Assembly (NCBI GenBank): GCA_019973155.2
Contig: BPQB01000024.1
Coordinates: 310,001 to 374,000 of the forward strand
DNA length: 64,000 nt
Direction of reading: 5' to 3'
DNA from: Phanerochaete sordida
Taxonomy: Eukaryota > Basidiomycota > Agaricomycetes > Polyporales > Phanerochaetaceae
Made by a program: the position numbers and the translations under genes. Below, piece by piece: positions 25,224-35,632 of this stretch (the first letter of the stretch is position 1; each line of letters starts with the position of its first letter). The notes under the pieces are model-generated. The model saw nothing but the letters and a program-made list of their open reading frames with translations, ran no database searches and was not told the origin of the DNA.

Positions 25224-26665
25224 ATGTCTCTGTCCACCACTGCGACCACGACGTACACTCTCGCCAAATACTCGCGAGCTTACCCCGCACAGACCTCGGG
25301 CTCTCATGAAAACGACTCCGAGTGGCAACATTTCACGAACCCTGTCATTCGACTCATCCTTGACCTCCGCAAGTCAGCACGCGGAGAACTAGAGTCGTAC
25401 CGTCTTCGCATCCTCTGGTCCCTCAACTCCGGTCAGGATATGATGGATATTGACCAACGAGACGTTTCGTTCGTGAGTTGTCGCGCTTGAGAGCCAAGGG
25501 ACGCGCTCATCCCGCCTAGGAAGACCTAGATCTGCTGTCGTTTTCCGACTCGACGACCCATAACAGCACCCATGGCCTTCCTCTCAAGGCTGTTTACAGA
25601 GACGCGGTAGTTGGAATACGTTACTTGTACCTTTCTGCCGGTGCAAGCCCTGTACGTATTGACGCGCTGTACACCGAGGCTTGAGCTGACTATATGCGCG
25701 TCGGACAGGTTCATCGACGCTTTCAAATGAACTTCCAAACCGCAGCGGATGCGACTAGCTTCATTGAAGCAGTTAGACACGTCTGCCCCTGCAAGGCGAA
25801 CCCTCCCTCGCAGACCACCTTGGCTCGAGCTGCGACGATGACACTCGGACCGACGACATCTGCCGCTCAACCTCCTGCGTCTATCTCTGCCAAGATGCCT
25901 CCACCACCCGTGCCCGCATCTGCTTCGACTAGGCAACCACTGAGATCTTCTGCGACTATGCACTCTAGACCACTGTCTTCCGTACTCGTGCCGGTGACCT
26001 CGTGGGACAAGCGACCTGGGCCTCCTACTGCCACGTATCCAGCCCGTCCTACCCTTTCATCCACTATCCATCCTTCTCCCTCTGGCAATACTGCTGTGAC
26101 CGCTCCACCCTTCTCTTCTGGACCCACTTCAACCTCTGATGCGCCCTTACCCTTGTCGTGTTCTGGAGACCTCATCTCTCAGGCTCACCTCGAAACTTCG
26201 GCGACCTCTACTATCACCTTGAACACTGTGTCTCAGTCTTGCTCGTCCAATCAGTCCGCCTCGAATATCATTGCAGCTACGCGTTCTCAGATCCCTTACG
26301 TCTCGACGCCGCAAACACCTTGCGTCCCCGTCGCTATTGCTGAAACGCCACCCTCCCCTTCTCCTCCTACTAGCTTAACAGCTCAAGCATTACCCAAGGA
26401 GAACATAGACGCGATTAGCAAGGACATGGACATGAATGTCGACCTACCCACTCCGTTCGTGCTTCCCCCGCTGCCAGGGTCTCTTGCACTCTACGACATC
26501 CCGAAGGCAGATCTGGAAGCTGTCATTGCCGAGGTGGTGCGTGAAGAAGGCTTCGTGAAGCTGGTAAGCCGCCGCTCAGTGACACTCTTCCAGAGACTGA
26601 TTATCGGTTCGCAGCTCGAGAGTCTGGATAGTCTGTGGCGCGTCAAGGCCTTCCTGGGACGATAG
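25224..26665 (+). CDS. Unrelated protein, possibly Rec114-like meiotic factor
   Basis: Exons 25224-25472, 25520-25651, 25709-26563 and 26615-26665 join to 428 aa. It is the only non-FunK1 gene inside the array. The N-terminal 150 residues look like a small folded domain ending VHRRFQMNFQTAADATSFIEAVRHVCPC, reminiscent of a PH-like fold. The middle (about 160-370) is Ser/Thr/Pro-rich and probably disordered. The C-terminus is a short helical segment (ADLEAVIAEVVREEGF, then after the last intron LESLDSLWRVKAFLG). A PH-like head, disordered middle and short conserved C-terminal helix is the layout of Rec114, the meiotic double-strand-break accessory protein. I offer this by layout only, from memory of the family. 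The gene itself is well supported; the name is not. Confidence 0.6.
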
Positions 26666-27191
26666 CTACCCCGTAGTCTGAGAGCTGCCCCCACAGCAGC
26701 ACTTCTTGCGACATCCAGTCTCGCTGTACGCTTTTCGCGCCATGTCATAATCTCATGGGAGCTAGTTTTTGCTGCCTGCTCTCGTCACCACTCCCGAAAA
26801 GCTATAAGGCGTTCTCTGTGCATTGCATTGACTCTCAATCCTCGTTGCTAGCCCTCTGGTTCTGGCGAGATAAGGTGAGCTGATGATTGGACACTGGCCT
26901 CCGTCCCACCGTCGGCTGTCTGCGCATATCTAACCACCGCACGCTGAAGTATGGCATCGCCCTCGCTGGACGCGCCATCAGTGTCCTTGTATCTCTACCT
27001 GCGTTAGCATTTCTTCACTTAACGATGCACACAAGGTTTTCAAGCATGGCATCAAGAGTCATAGCTTTCTGATGAGGCCACCCAGCGACGATCGATCGCG
27101 CCACCGGCAAGTAAGTGGCCACAGGGCTCTTACTCAAGTTGCACTCTTCGCTCACGCTCTTGCTCAGACAACTCTCCGGACATCTACGACC
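26666..27191. promoter_or_regulatory. Intergenic region upstream of a FunK1 gene
   Basis: The 526 bp hold a 3' flank and a promoter. GTGGCCACAGG at about 27115 contains GGCCAC but sits only about 80 bp from the start and lacks the TCG, so it is a doubtful copy of the shared motif. An ATG at 27072 is in frame with the next gene but would add an unsupported extension. Confidence 0.35.
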
Positions 27192-29519
27192 ATGTCTCCA
27201 CCCCCCTTCATCGGTGTTGTGCGCCCTGAGGAAATGCTTGATATCCTGCTGGGCGAGGGCTCAAAACCAACATCGGGCCCTCCAACGCTGGACCTCACTG
27301 CAGTGCCTGGTGGGAACGCGATGAAGATGTGCGCAGAGTTTGTGAGCTGGCCTCAGCAACTGTTTGAAGTGTTCGACGGCCTGACCACTACGCAGATTCG
27401 CAACGTGGAGAAATCCCAGATCTGTCCTAGTCTGCGTCTCTTTATTCCTCGTCCAAAACCAAAAGCGAAGGCTGGTCAGCCGCGAAGCTCTGGAGATACT
27501 GATGGCAGTGACGACATCCTGCCGACCATCGGAGTGCGTAAGCAGTCCACTCCACACAAACGCAAACGTCAATCCAGACGCACCGACTTTCGAGACCATT
27601 ACAACTTCGCCACAGGCCTACTTGCTATTGATGTGTCCGAGGACCCTGTCGCCGACCCCTTCGTGGATCCATACGACTACATGCCTTCGGGCTCGACCGC
27701 ACCGATCCCTCCTCTCTGCGAACACCGCCCGCTGCAGAGGTCCACGGTGGCAGCCAAGAATGCATTAGAGTCGTTCACTTCCCGTGCTCACTCTCACTTC
27801 TTGCGCCAGCATCGCACACATTACTGGCAGGTTATACTCTTCGGCTCTACGGCACGGATTCTTCGCTGGGACCACGCGGGCGCGGCCGTCAGCGAGCGAT
27901 TCAACTACACCGTGCATTCGGAGCTCATCGCTACCTTCCTATGGCGCTTCGCGCACGTCGACGATGCACGCCGAGGGTTCGACACGACTGCCAGCCTTCC
28001 GTCCAAGGAAGAAACCGGGCTTTTCGTTTCGGCTGTCCGCGAGTTCCTGCACAACATGAGCGCTGGCGTGAAGGACGGCGCGCCGGTGCGCCAGCTGACC
28101 AAGGCACGGTGCACGCTGGATGAAGACACGAAAACCTGGCCGACGTGGAAGATGCACGTCACGAACCCCGATACTGGGAGCGCGACGGACCTCATCGTGC
28201 GGCGCGCGTTCGTCTTTCACCGTGACGTCTTCAGCCGCGCGACCCGCGCGTACATCGCGTACGACCTTGGTGCACGCCGGCTCGTATTCGTGAAGGACTC
28301 GTGGCGCCTCGCGCGGAGGTTTCCTGAGCCTGAGTTCCGGACGCTGCAACAGCTGCTCGCGCAGAACATTCCGCACGTCCCTGCCGCGCTCTACGGCGGA
28401 GACGTGTGCGAACCGGGAGACGACGGTGTGCCCGGACCTGAGCACGCGACCACGAACCAGCGTTTTCTCGCGGATACGAGGAATTGGAGCCATCCTGACG
28501 CCGTCATTATCAAGCACATGCATCACCGAATCGTCCAAGATATCGTGTACCCCATTGATGAGAATGTCAGCCCGCGAGACTTCGTGCAGGCGTTGTATGA
28601 CGCGCTCATAGGTGCGTCGCCTCCGCAGTGTCATCACCCGCGTCGGCACTAACAACATCATTATCTAGCCCTCGACGCAGCGCATAGTAAGTTGGGCTTA
28701 ACACACCGCGATATCAGCAGCGGGAACATCATGATAGCATCGGATGGCCGTGGTCTGCTCATTGACTGGGAAAATGCCGGGGGCGAACGCGACAAGACCT
28801 CTTGGAGTGTATGTACCTCCGCACTCCACGCCACCATGCTCCTCACATTGTGTATATAGGGCACATGGGCTTTTGTTTCAGTTCTCCGTGGCCTCTATCC
28901 ATCCAAGCTCCGCGATCTGCCTGACGACCTCGAATCCATATTCTGGCTGCTCCTCTACAACGGCTTCAAGTTTTACTCATTTGGTCGCAGCCACCTCACG
29001 AGCGTTTTCGACAATTTCACTAAGGACGAGCACGGGCACAAGTTCTGCGGCTTTTGGAAGGTGCGCTGGATGTACGTTGGTCTTGAATGGTCCGGCCAGT
29101 GTTTCCGTTCGCCGATATTGGAGGAGCTCATCCTGTGCGCGAACAACGCATGGGTCGCGGCGTACCTTGGCAAGAAGGCGCTCCTCGAGGGTCGCCAGGT
29201 CGAACCAGACGTCCACGCCAACATCGCGCGCGTGGGCGAACCGAGGTTCTGGATCGAGATGTTCAAAAATGCGCTCGAGAAGTTCGACGCAAGCGCAAAG
29301 ACGAAGAATCCTGACTGGGGACTAAAAGCTCCCGCTCAGCGGTCACCATTCCCATCCTTGCCGCGCCAGCCGCCGGTGAAGCAGGAGAACCCTAGCGAGG
29401 GCATTGCTCCGAGAAGGACGAAGCGCAGAGCGGAAGATGAGCTCCTGCAAGATGGTGGATATGGTCCCGAGTGCCCGCGCCGGTCGAAGAGGCTACGGAC
29501 CAAGGCGAACCTAGAATAA
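27192..29519 (+). CDS. FunK1 fungal-type protein kinase, class A, DWE variant
   Basis: Exons 27192-27341, 27396-28611, 28669-28808 and 28860-29519 give 721 aa. The start was chosen at MSPPPF because it opens a 50-codon exon like the paralogues. The module reads [13 protein letters not shown], divergent from PxEFLxRFM. Motifs are [31 protein letters not shown] (HRD about 468-470) and IDWENAG, with Glu in place of the second Asp of DWD. The first Asp, the likely metal ligand, is kept, and IDWE is the usual form in related aminoglycoside/choline-kinase-like folds, so activity is plausible. The C-lobe starts GTWAFVSVL. The tail has TKRRAED then RRSKRLR. Confidence 0.88.
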
Positions 29520-29708
29520 TACCTGTCCCGTTTGCATTGTGGCTGGCCACGCGCTGTTCATGTTGTTGTAGAGGTGCTTCACGTCGTCCCAGATTCCGTT
29601 ATTTCATCACATAGTTTTGGAGAGAGCGATAAACGCGATATATAACCCTGAGAATGCGGACACCAATGGGACTAGGACACCACGACCCTTCGAGATAGGC
29701 GCAAAGGT

Positions 29709-31834
29709 CTATGGATCGGATTCTTCGCCTCTCAAAATCTTCAGACGTTTCGAACGTCGCGGTGGAGGGCCATCTCCAGCATCTGCCTTGCGTTTCCTCG
29801 CAAGCGAGTTAGCGACAGGTGCGGGTCCATCCACAGTCGGCGGGCGAGCTACGCGCGGAAACACTGATACCGTGTTAGCAGCAGAGACAGCGAACAGATC
29901 GCGCCAGTACGACGGCGTCGCGGTCAGATCGCGCACGGCCCTATTTTCTGGCGAGTCTTGTGCATCTTCGTGTGTCGCCTCGAGGTATTTCTTCCAGCGC
30001 TCCGAGCACCGCAACGCCAAATTGGTCAGAGAGAAGGTGGAGAATTCGATGTAGTCCATGCGACCTTCCCAGATGAAGAAGTGCTTCTTGCCGCCGCCCG
30101 CCATGACCGTACTATCCGCTGAGTATGGCCGCTCTTCTTCAAACATGTCGTTGGCTATGGGCACGTCCCCAACAACGTACTGCTCCGACGCTGCGCAGAG
30201 GAGGACCCAGAAAATCGACTGTAGGTCGTCGACGATATCGTGGAGGTGGGTGTTGGGCTCCTTGAGGAGCATGGTTGACATGAAATCCCAGGTGCCCTTG
30301 GCAATCAATGAGACCAAATATTCGTGCTGGTACTGTGAACGCTCCACGTACGATTCCTAATTGGAGATTATCCCTCGAGCCTGCACAATCCCAATCGTTG
30401 AGCACGCCTCTACCGTCGGCGTCGAGCATGATGTTGTTGATGCTGATATCGCGGTGAAGTATCCCTGCGGCGTTGTAGGCCCCCTCCATGGCTGCAAGAA
30501 TGATTGATGACGCTAGACTGGTAAAGAGCTCCAGGTGCACTCACCACAGAGGGCATCATGGAACGCTTGGACGAACTCCTTCTCGTCCGTTGCGCTATCC
30601 AAAGAAAAGGCAATCTCTTGAACAATTCGATGGTGGATTACTTGGGTGCCACGCGTATACTTCTGGGCGAGGGTGGTGTGAGGGCGTCCGGCGCCGTCAA
30701 GAACATCACCTCCGTACAGGACCTCCGGGATGTGCGGCACGTTGTGCGTGTGGAGTTGCTGATACGTCTGGAACTCTGGTAGAAGGCCCTCCACCGCCAA
30801 ACGCCATGAGTCCTTCATGAAGACGAGACGTCGCTTCTGGAGGTCGTAGGCAATGTAGGCTCGAGTGCAGCGTCCCTGCAGATCCGGAGAGCAGCGCAAC
30901 GACTTGTTGATCACGAGATGGCTATGCTCTCCAGTCGTCGGATTGCTGACCTCGATCTTCCAGTACGGCCACACACCGGTGCTGTCGATGGTGTCGTACG
31001 CGGCGGGCAACGGCCGTACGTCGACGTCGTCCGTCGCTCCTTCGTCCATGTCAGATATGAGTGCTTCTACGGCCCGACGGAAAATAGCAGCCTCCTTGGC
31101 GGCTGCCCGGGTGACGGTGAGGTCATGACCCCGCTGCTCGTCGCCCATGCGCGCGAAGCGCCATAGAAACTCGCTCAGCGGCCTGGGGTCGGCAACAAAG
31201 TCGATGCGCTGCGTGACGACGCAGCCAGCGCGGTCGTAGTAGAGACAGCGTGCATAGCGGCCGAAGATGACGACGTGGAAGAGGAAGATGTTGTGCTGGA
31301 GCCTGTAGCGCGCCTGAATGTGTGAGGTTACGGCCTTCCTGAAGGCCTGTGCCTCGTCCGAAGGCTTCGCAGACGCCGGCGCTGAAGAGGACGGCGGGTC
31401 GCAGCTTGTCCACGCGTCTGCATCTGATGACGGATGTATGTCTATCTCGAGAATGGCGTTGGAGAAATCCAAGTATCCGCGGCGACATGTATTCTTTCGA
31501 TTGCGTCTCGTATGTGTGATTTTGCGGGCGGCCAGTGGCGCGCAGAGATCTAAAGGTGGCTCTTCGCCATCTGGCTTCACATGTCGCTTCTTCGTTCGCG
31601 TGATAAAGAACTGCAGTTCAGGGCAGAGTTTACTTCGCTCCACGGCACATATCTTTGCACCAGATATCTCGGTCAGAAATCCGTCGCGAAAAACCAATCT
31701 GTGCCACTCACAAATCGTCGTGCCATTTCCTGTACCGTACTACCCGCAGGCACTTCGGAAAAGTTGGCAGCGCAGAACGAACTCATGTCGCATTTTGTGC
31801 CCATGAACTCGCTGAACATCGGTTTGGAGGACAT
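29709..31834 (-). CDS. FunK1 fungal-type protein kinase, class A, short N-terminus
   Basis: Exons 31834-31712, 31652-30545, 30491-30352 and 30296-29709 give 652 aa, the shortest intact member. The first exon has only 41 codons (MFSEFMGTK ... FSEVPAGSTVQEMARRF), because an in-frame TAG just upstream of the ATG cuts off the usual start of the module. It may be an N-terminally eroded copy. Kinase motifs are RLVFMKDSWR, IHHRIVQEIAFSL, HRDISINN (HRD about 423-425) and NDWDCAG, with DDLQSIFWVLL in the C-lobe. The tail is RKRKAD then RRSKRLK. It is convergent with the gene ending at 29519, with only 189 bp between the two stops. Confidence 0.88.
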
Positions 31835-32368
31835 CTTCAGGAGCTAAGGTCGCCAGATGGTGGTGGTGAGGAGAAACCGCTTGGGTGCGAAAAGTTCGGA
31901 CCCGTTGCGTAGACAATCCGTTTGTTGCCAGAACAAAGCGCAATCAGGTCAGCGCATCCCAAGCGATCCGATATTCGCGATCCAGCTCGCACTCGGTGTA
32001 GCCTACACGAACAGACAAGCGTATCTGGTGAGTCCGGCAGTCGTGTGGCGAAATCACGAAGGAAATGGGAGCTGTGTTGGGGGCACGGTTGCAATACGAC
32101 ACAGGTTATTTCCGACAATATGCTTGCTTAGGATCCGCGAGAGTCCCTCTATATCGTCGAGCTTCACATTCCTTCGACCACGTCTGAGGACGCGGAGACT
32201 CGCAGAGCGTGTGCTCCATGTATCCTCCATCACAGCCCACCCTGACGCGAGCAGTTGATGGACGCGAAGGCGGGTCGACTTGGGCTCCCATGCAGACTCG
32301 TAGAGGCTCGACCGAGGGTGAAGATGAGTTGGATGATGGAGTATCTAGTTCCATTACAGGCGCAACTA
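31835..32368. repeat. Intergenic region containing a duplicated 3' flank
   Basis: From about 32085 the sequence matches about 48875 onward (shared text such as GGTTATTTCCGA, CTGAGGACGCGGAGACTCGCAG and CAACTACTACCGGTTGA). It is the 3' flank of the FunK1 gene at 32369-34731, copied together with that gene. The remaining part (31835-32084) is the promoter of the minus gene; I see no good GGCCACTCG motif there. Confidence 0.6.
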
Positions 32369-34995
32369 CTACCGGTTGAGAGAACGCGGGACTTTGATGC
32401 GTTTCGACCGCCGTGGTGGATCCACTTCGACTTCGGCCTCGGCCTTGCGTTTCGGCTGCCTACCGCGGCCCCGCGAGCCTTCTATTGCAGCGGGAGCAGC
32501 GAGAGGAGGAGCAACAACGGCGGCCTTCGTTTGTGACTCGCTGCTCTCCTCGGCCTCGCGCAAGGCCGTGGCAAACAGGTCGATCCAGAAACGCGGTTGG
32601 GCGGCGCGATCAAGTGCGGCTGCGGTCTCTGGGTCATCTGGCAGCGGGTCCTTGTCCACGGCTTCCAAATAATCACTCCAATGCTGGCTGCAGCGCATGA
32701 CAAGATCTTGCAGCGCTGTCGTGCTGAAAGTGGCGCCTGCGATGTGATTTTGCACGACACATGCGAGCTTGAGACCACCGCCGACCATAGTGCAGCCATC
32801 GTTGCCGAGGACCTTCTGTTCGAAGACTTGGTGTGCGATTGTGATGTCCCCAACGACGAAGCGCTTGGCCCCATACAGGAGAACCCAATAGACAGACTGG
32901 AGGTCGTCTACGAGGTCGTGTCGGCGCGTGTTTGGATATCGAAGCAGCGCGACGGACATGAAATACCATGTACCCTGGGATATGCGTGAGAGCAGGCATG
33001 CAGTTCACGTGTGAAATACGTACAACTCCGGTGCACAGATCGTCCTTGGATCCCGCGTGATCCCAGTCGTTGAGAATCCCTCTTCCGTCTGTGGTTAGCA
33101 TGATATTGTTCATACTGATGTCGCGGTGCAGCAGGCCGGCCGAGCTGTAGGCTTTGTCAATTGCTGAAATCGCCTGATCAGTCTATATTTCACATAAATG
33201 AATATGCTGGAGCTGACCTTGGAGAGCGTCATGCAGTGCTTGGATGAATTCGTGTTCGTTCAGCGCACTTTCCAGGGGATATGCGATCTCCTGGACGATA
33301 CGATGGTGCACCAGTCTGTCTAACTCAGGGAGACCTTTCATGCGAGTGCCGTCGTCGTCATAGGTGAACTTCTGCGTGACGGTCTCGTGGATGGACCCGG
33401 TGGTATCGAGGACGTCGCCGCCGCACAACACCTCTGGGAGGTGTGGAACACCACATGCGTAGAGCTCCTGGTATGTCTGGAATTCCGCACGCAGCCCCTT
33501 CTTCTCGCTGCGCCATGAGTCCTTCATGAAGACGAGTCGCCCCTTCTGGATGTCGTAGGCAATGTACGCTCGAGCGTTACGTCCCCGAAGGTCAGACGAA
33601 GTCTGCAGTGGCTTGTTGACGACGAGATGCGAGCTGAGCCCAGTGATAGGGTTCATGACTTCAATCTTCCAGAACGGCCACGCCCCAGTCGCGTCGAGGG
33701 CCTCGCGCGCGCACGGCAGTTGTCGCACGACGGTAGAGTCGCCCGGGTTGGCCTTGGAGGCCTCTAGAAGAGCCTGCACGGTCTCACGCAGCAGATCAGC
33801 TTCTCTACTTGTTGCGCGTGCGACTGTAGAGTCGTGTCCGCGCCCTTCGTCGTTCAGCTGATCGAACCGCCAGAGAAACTCGCTCAGCACCTCGGGGTCT
33901 TCGACGTAGTCGATTCGATCCGAAACGACGCAGCCAGAGCGGTCGAAGCGGACAAGACGAGCGTAGCGGCCGAACAGCACGAGCTGGAAGAAGAAAATCT
34001 GGTGTTGTCGCGCGAATCGCGCGGTTGCATGCGACACGAGAGCCTCGCGGAGAGTACGCCCCCCTTCAGTGAGCTTGTCGACAGATGCCAGGGAACCAGA
34101 GCATATATGTGCGTCCGACAGCTTGTTTGGTGAGCGGTTCTTGCGACATCCTGGTGAGTTCTGCGAGGCTGAGGAATGCGGCTTCGCGGCGCGGTCATGG
34201 CTGCTCGAGGGTGCCTCGAAAGCGGGTAGAGGGGACTTGGTCGAAGTTTGCGAGATGTTGAGATAGTCGGGGTCGTACCAAGGGTCAGCTTCTGCGGCTT
34301 CATGAAGCTCGATCCCTAGGGTGTAGTTTACGAAGTCCAGATACTCCAGATGGTGCTTTCTCTTTTTCTGGCCTCTCCTCGACTTGGGTTTCCTGCGAAC
34401 GGCCACAGAGGGGGCCAGATCTAAGGTTCTGTCACCGTCCTTGGACTTTAATTGTTTCTTCTTCATTCGAGGTACGAAGAACTGGAGTTTTGGACAGAGG
34501 TCGCCGCGTTCTACAGCTTGTATCTGGATAATAAAGTCATGGCGGCCGGTGCTAAGTCAGAAGTATCTGAGTACTCACAAGTCGCGCCGACATCTCCTGA
34601 ACCGAGCCCCCCAGCGGCACTTTCGAGAAATCAGCAGTATAGGATTTCTCGAACTCGTATTCCGTGTCCATGAATTCGTCGAAGAAAAGGTGCGGTGGCA
34701 TCCCCAGCAGAAAGGACTCGTTGTGGGCCATAGTGATCTCGATGGAGGTGCACTGATGTGGAGAGGGACTGGAGATGGGAGAGATGGGCGGTAGAGTCGA
34801 AGGTTGAGTTGAACATGGCAAGCGTGCTGCATCAGGTCAGACGACAAAGCCCGAGTGGCCTGAGCATCTGAGAGTTCGAATCTGTACGATACCATGAACT
34901 CGTGTCATCGAAGAGTTCTTCAGACATCCAAGATGCACACTGTGGCAAGACAGAGATATGAATATCGCGAAGGTGATGTGCAAGAGCAAGTACGT
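32085..34995. repeat. Segmental duplication, copy 1 (about 2.9 kb)
   Basis: A FunK1 gene with its 3' flank and promoter matches about 48875-51785 in the same orientation. The 5' end is recognised by GCGTGCTGCATCAG and CAGACGACAAAGCCC (34823-34851) and fades near GTACAAGAGCAAG-like text at about 34980. Boundaries are by eye. Confidence 0.65.
32369..34731 (-). CDS. FunK1 fungal-type protein kinase, class A, duplicon copy 1
   Basis: Exons 34731-34579, 34523-33218, 33163-33024 and 32974-32369 give 734 aa. Exon 1 reads GMPPHLFFDEFMDTEYEFE. Motifs are RLVFMKDSWR, VHHRIVQEIAYPL, HRDISMNN (HRD about 499-501) and NDWDHAG. The C-lobe starts GTWYFMSVALL with DDLQSVYWVLLY. The tail is PKRKAE then RRSKRIK. 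The gene is the duplicate partner of 49177-51532: exon layout, flanks and many long tracts are shared, and the last 214 bp tract is nearly identical between them. GCTCAGGCCACTCGGGC lies on the coding strand at 34865-34849, about 120-135 bp upstream. Confidence 0.9.
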
Positions 34996-35632
34996 GGCTC
35001 GGCACCGCCGCCACACGTCTCAGCGAGGTGGGCTTGGCGTTTTTGCCCGGTACCAAGTTGCCATAATTAGACATGCTCAGCAGTTTTATCACTTTGTGGC
35101 ATAAAAGTGGTTTTTGGGACTAGTACTTAGCTTCACGCTCTCCTTCTGAGGCCGGAGGCCTGAGGACTGGGACGTCTGGTCGCATATAATGTTAGCATCC
35201 TATATGCATCACTATATGGTACTTTGAGACTCAGCTTGAGTACGGGTAAAACAGCACTATATAGTTCCATGCAATTTTACACATTGAATATAAAGTAGAT
35301 CTAACTTGGAGCTTCCGTACCAATCATTTGGGCGGTAAAAAGGCCACGCTCATCCAGTGTGAGCTGGTCCGGGACTCAAGTCCTTCGTTCCTTAGACTAA
35401 CTTCCTAGCCTCTGCTGCCGTCGACTACGTCAACCATGCCAGATATATCCATGATCACTTGTCGCTATACTCTTCCCGGGACTTTAGACCCCAGGGCACT
35501 GGCAACAGCTACGAGCAAAGGCCATGCGGGAGCCCCAACTTTCATCCATCCTCGACGCCGAGTACTTAGTGGGTGCGCCAACATAGACGTATAGCATTTC
35601 CGAACAGCTGCTATGGATCATGACCAATTATG
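34732..35632. promoter_or_regulatory. Intergenic region upstream of a FunK1 gene
   Basis: GCTCAGGCCACTCGGGC (minus strand, 34865-34849) is the shared upstream motif. From about 35000 to 35632 the sequence is AT-richer, has no recognisable gene and ends at the stop of the next minus-strand gene. Confidence 0.45.

Noticed and set aside
27072..27191. N-terminal extension of the gene at 27192
   Set aside because: Paralogues all begin near the module, and the extra 40 residues match none of them.
34865..34890. GAGTTCGAATC, similar to a tRNA T-loop
   Set aside because: No acceptor stem, D-arm or anticodon arm can be placed around it.
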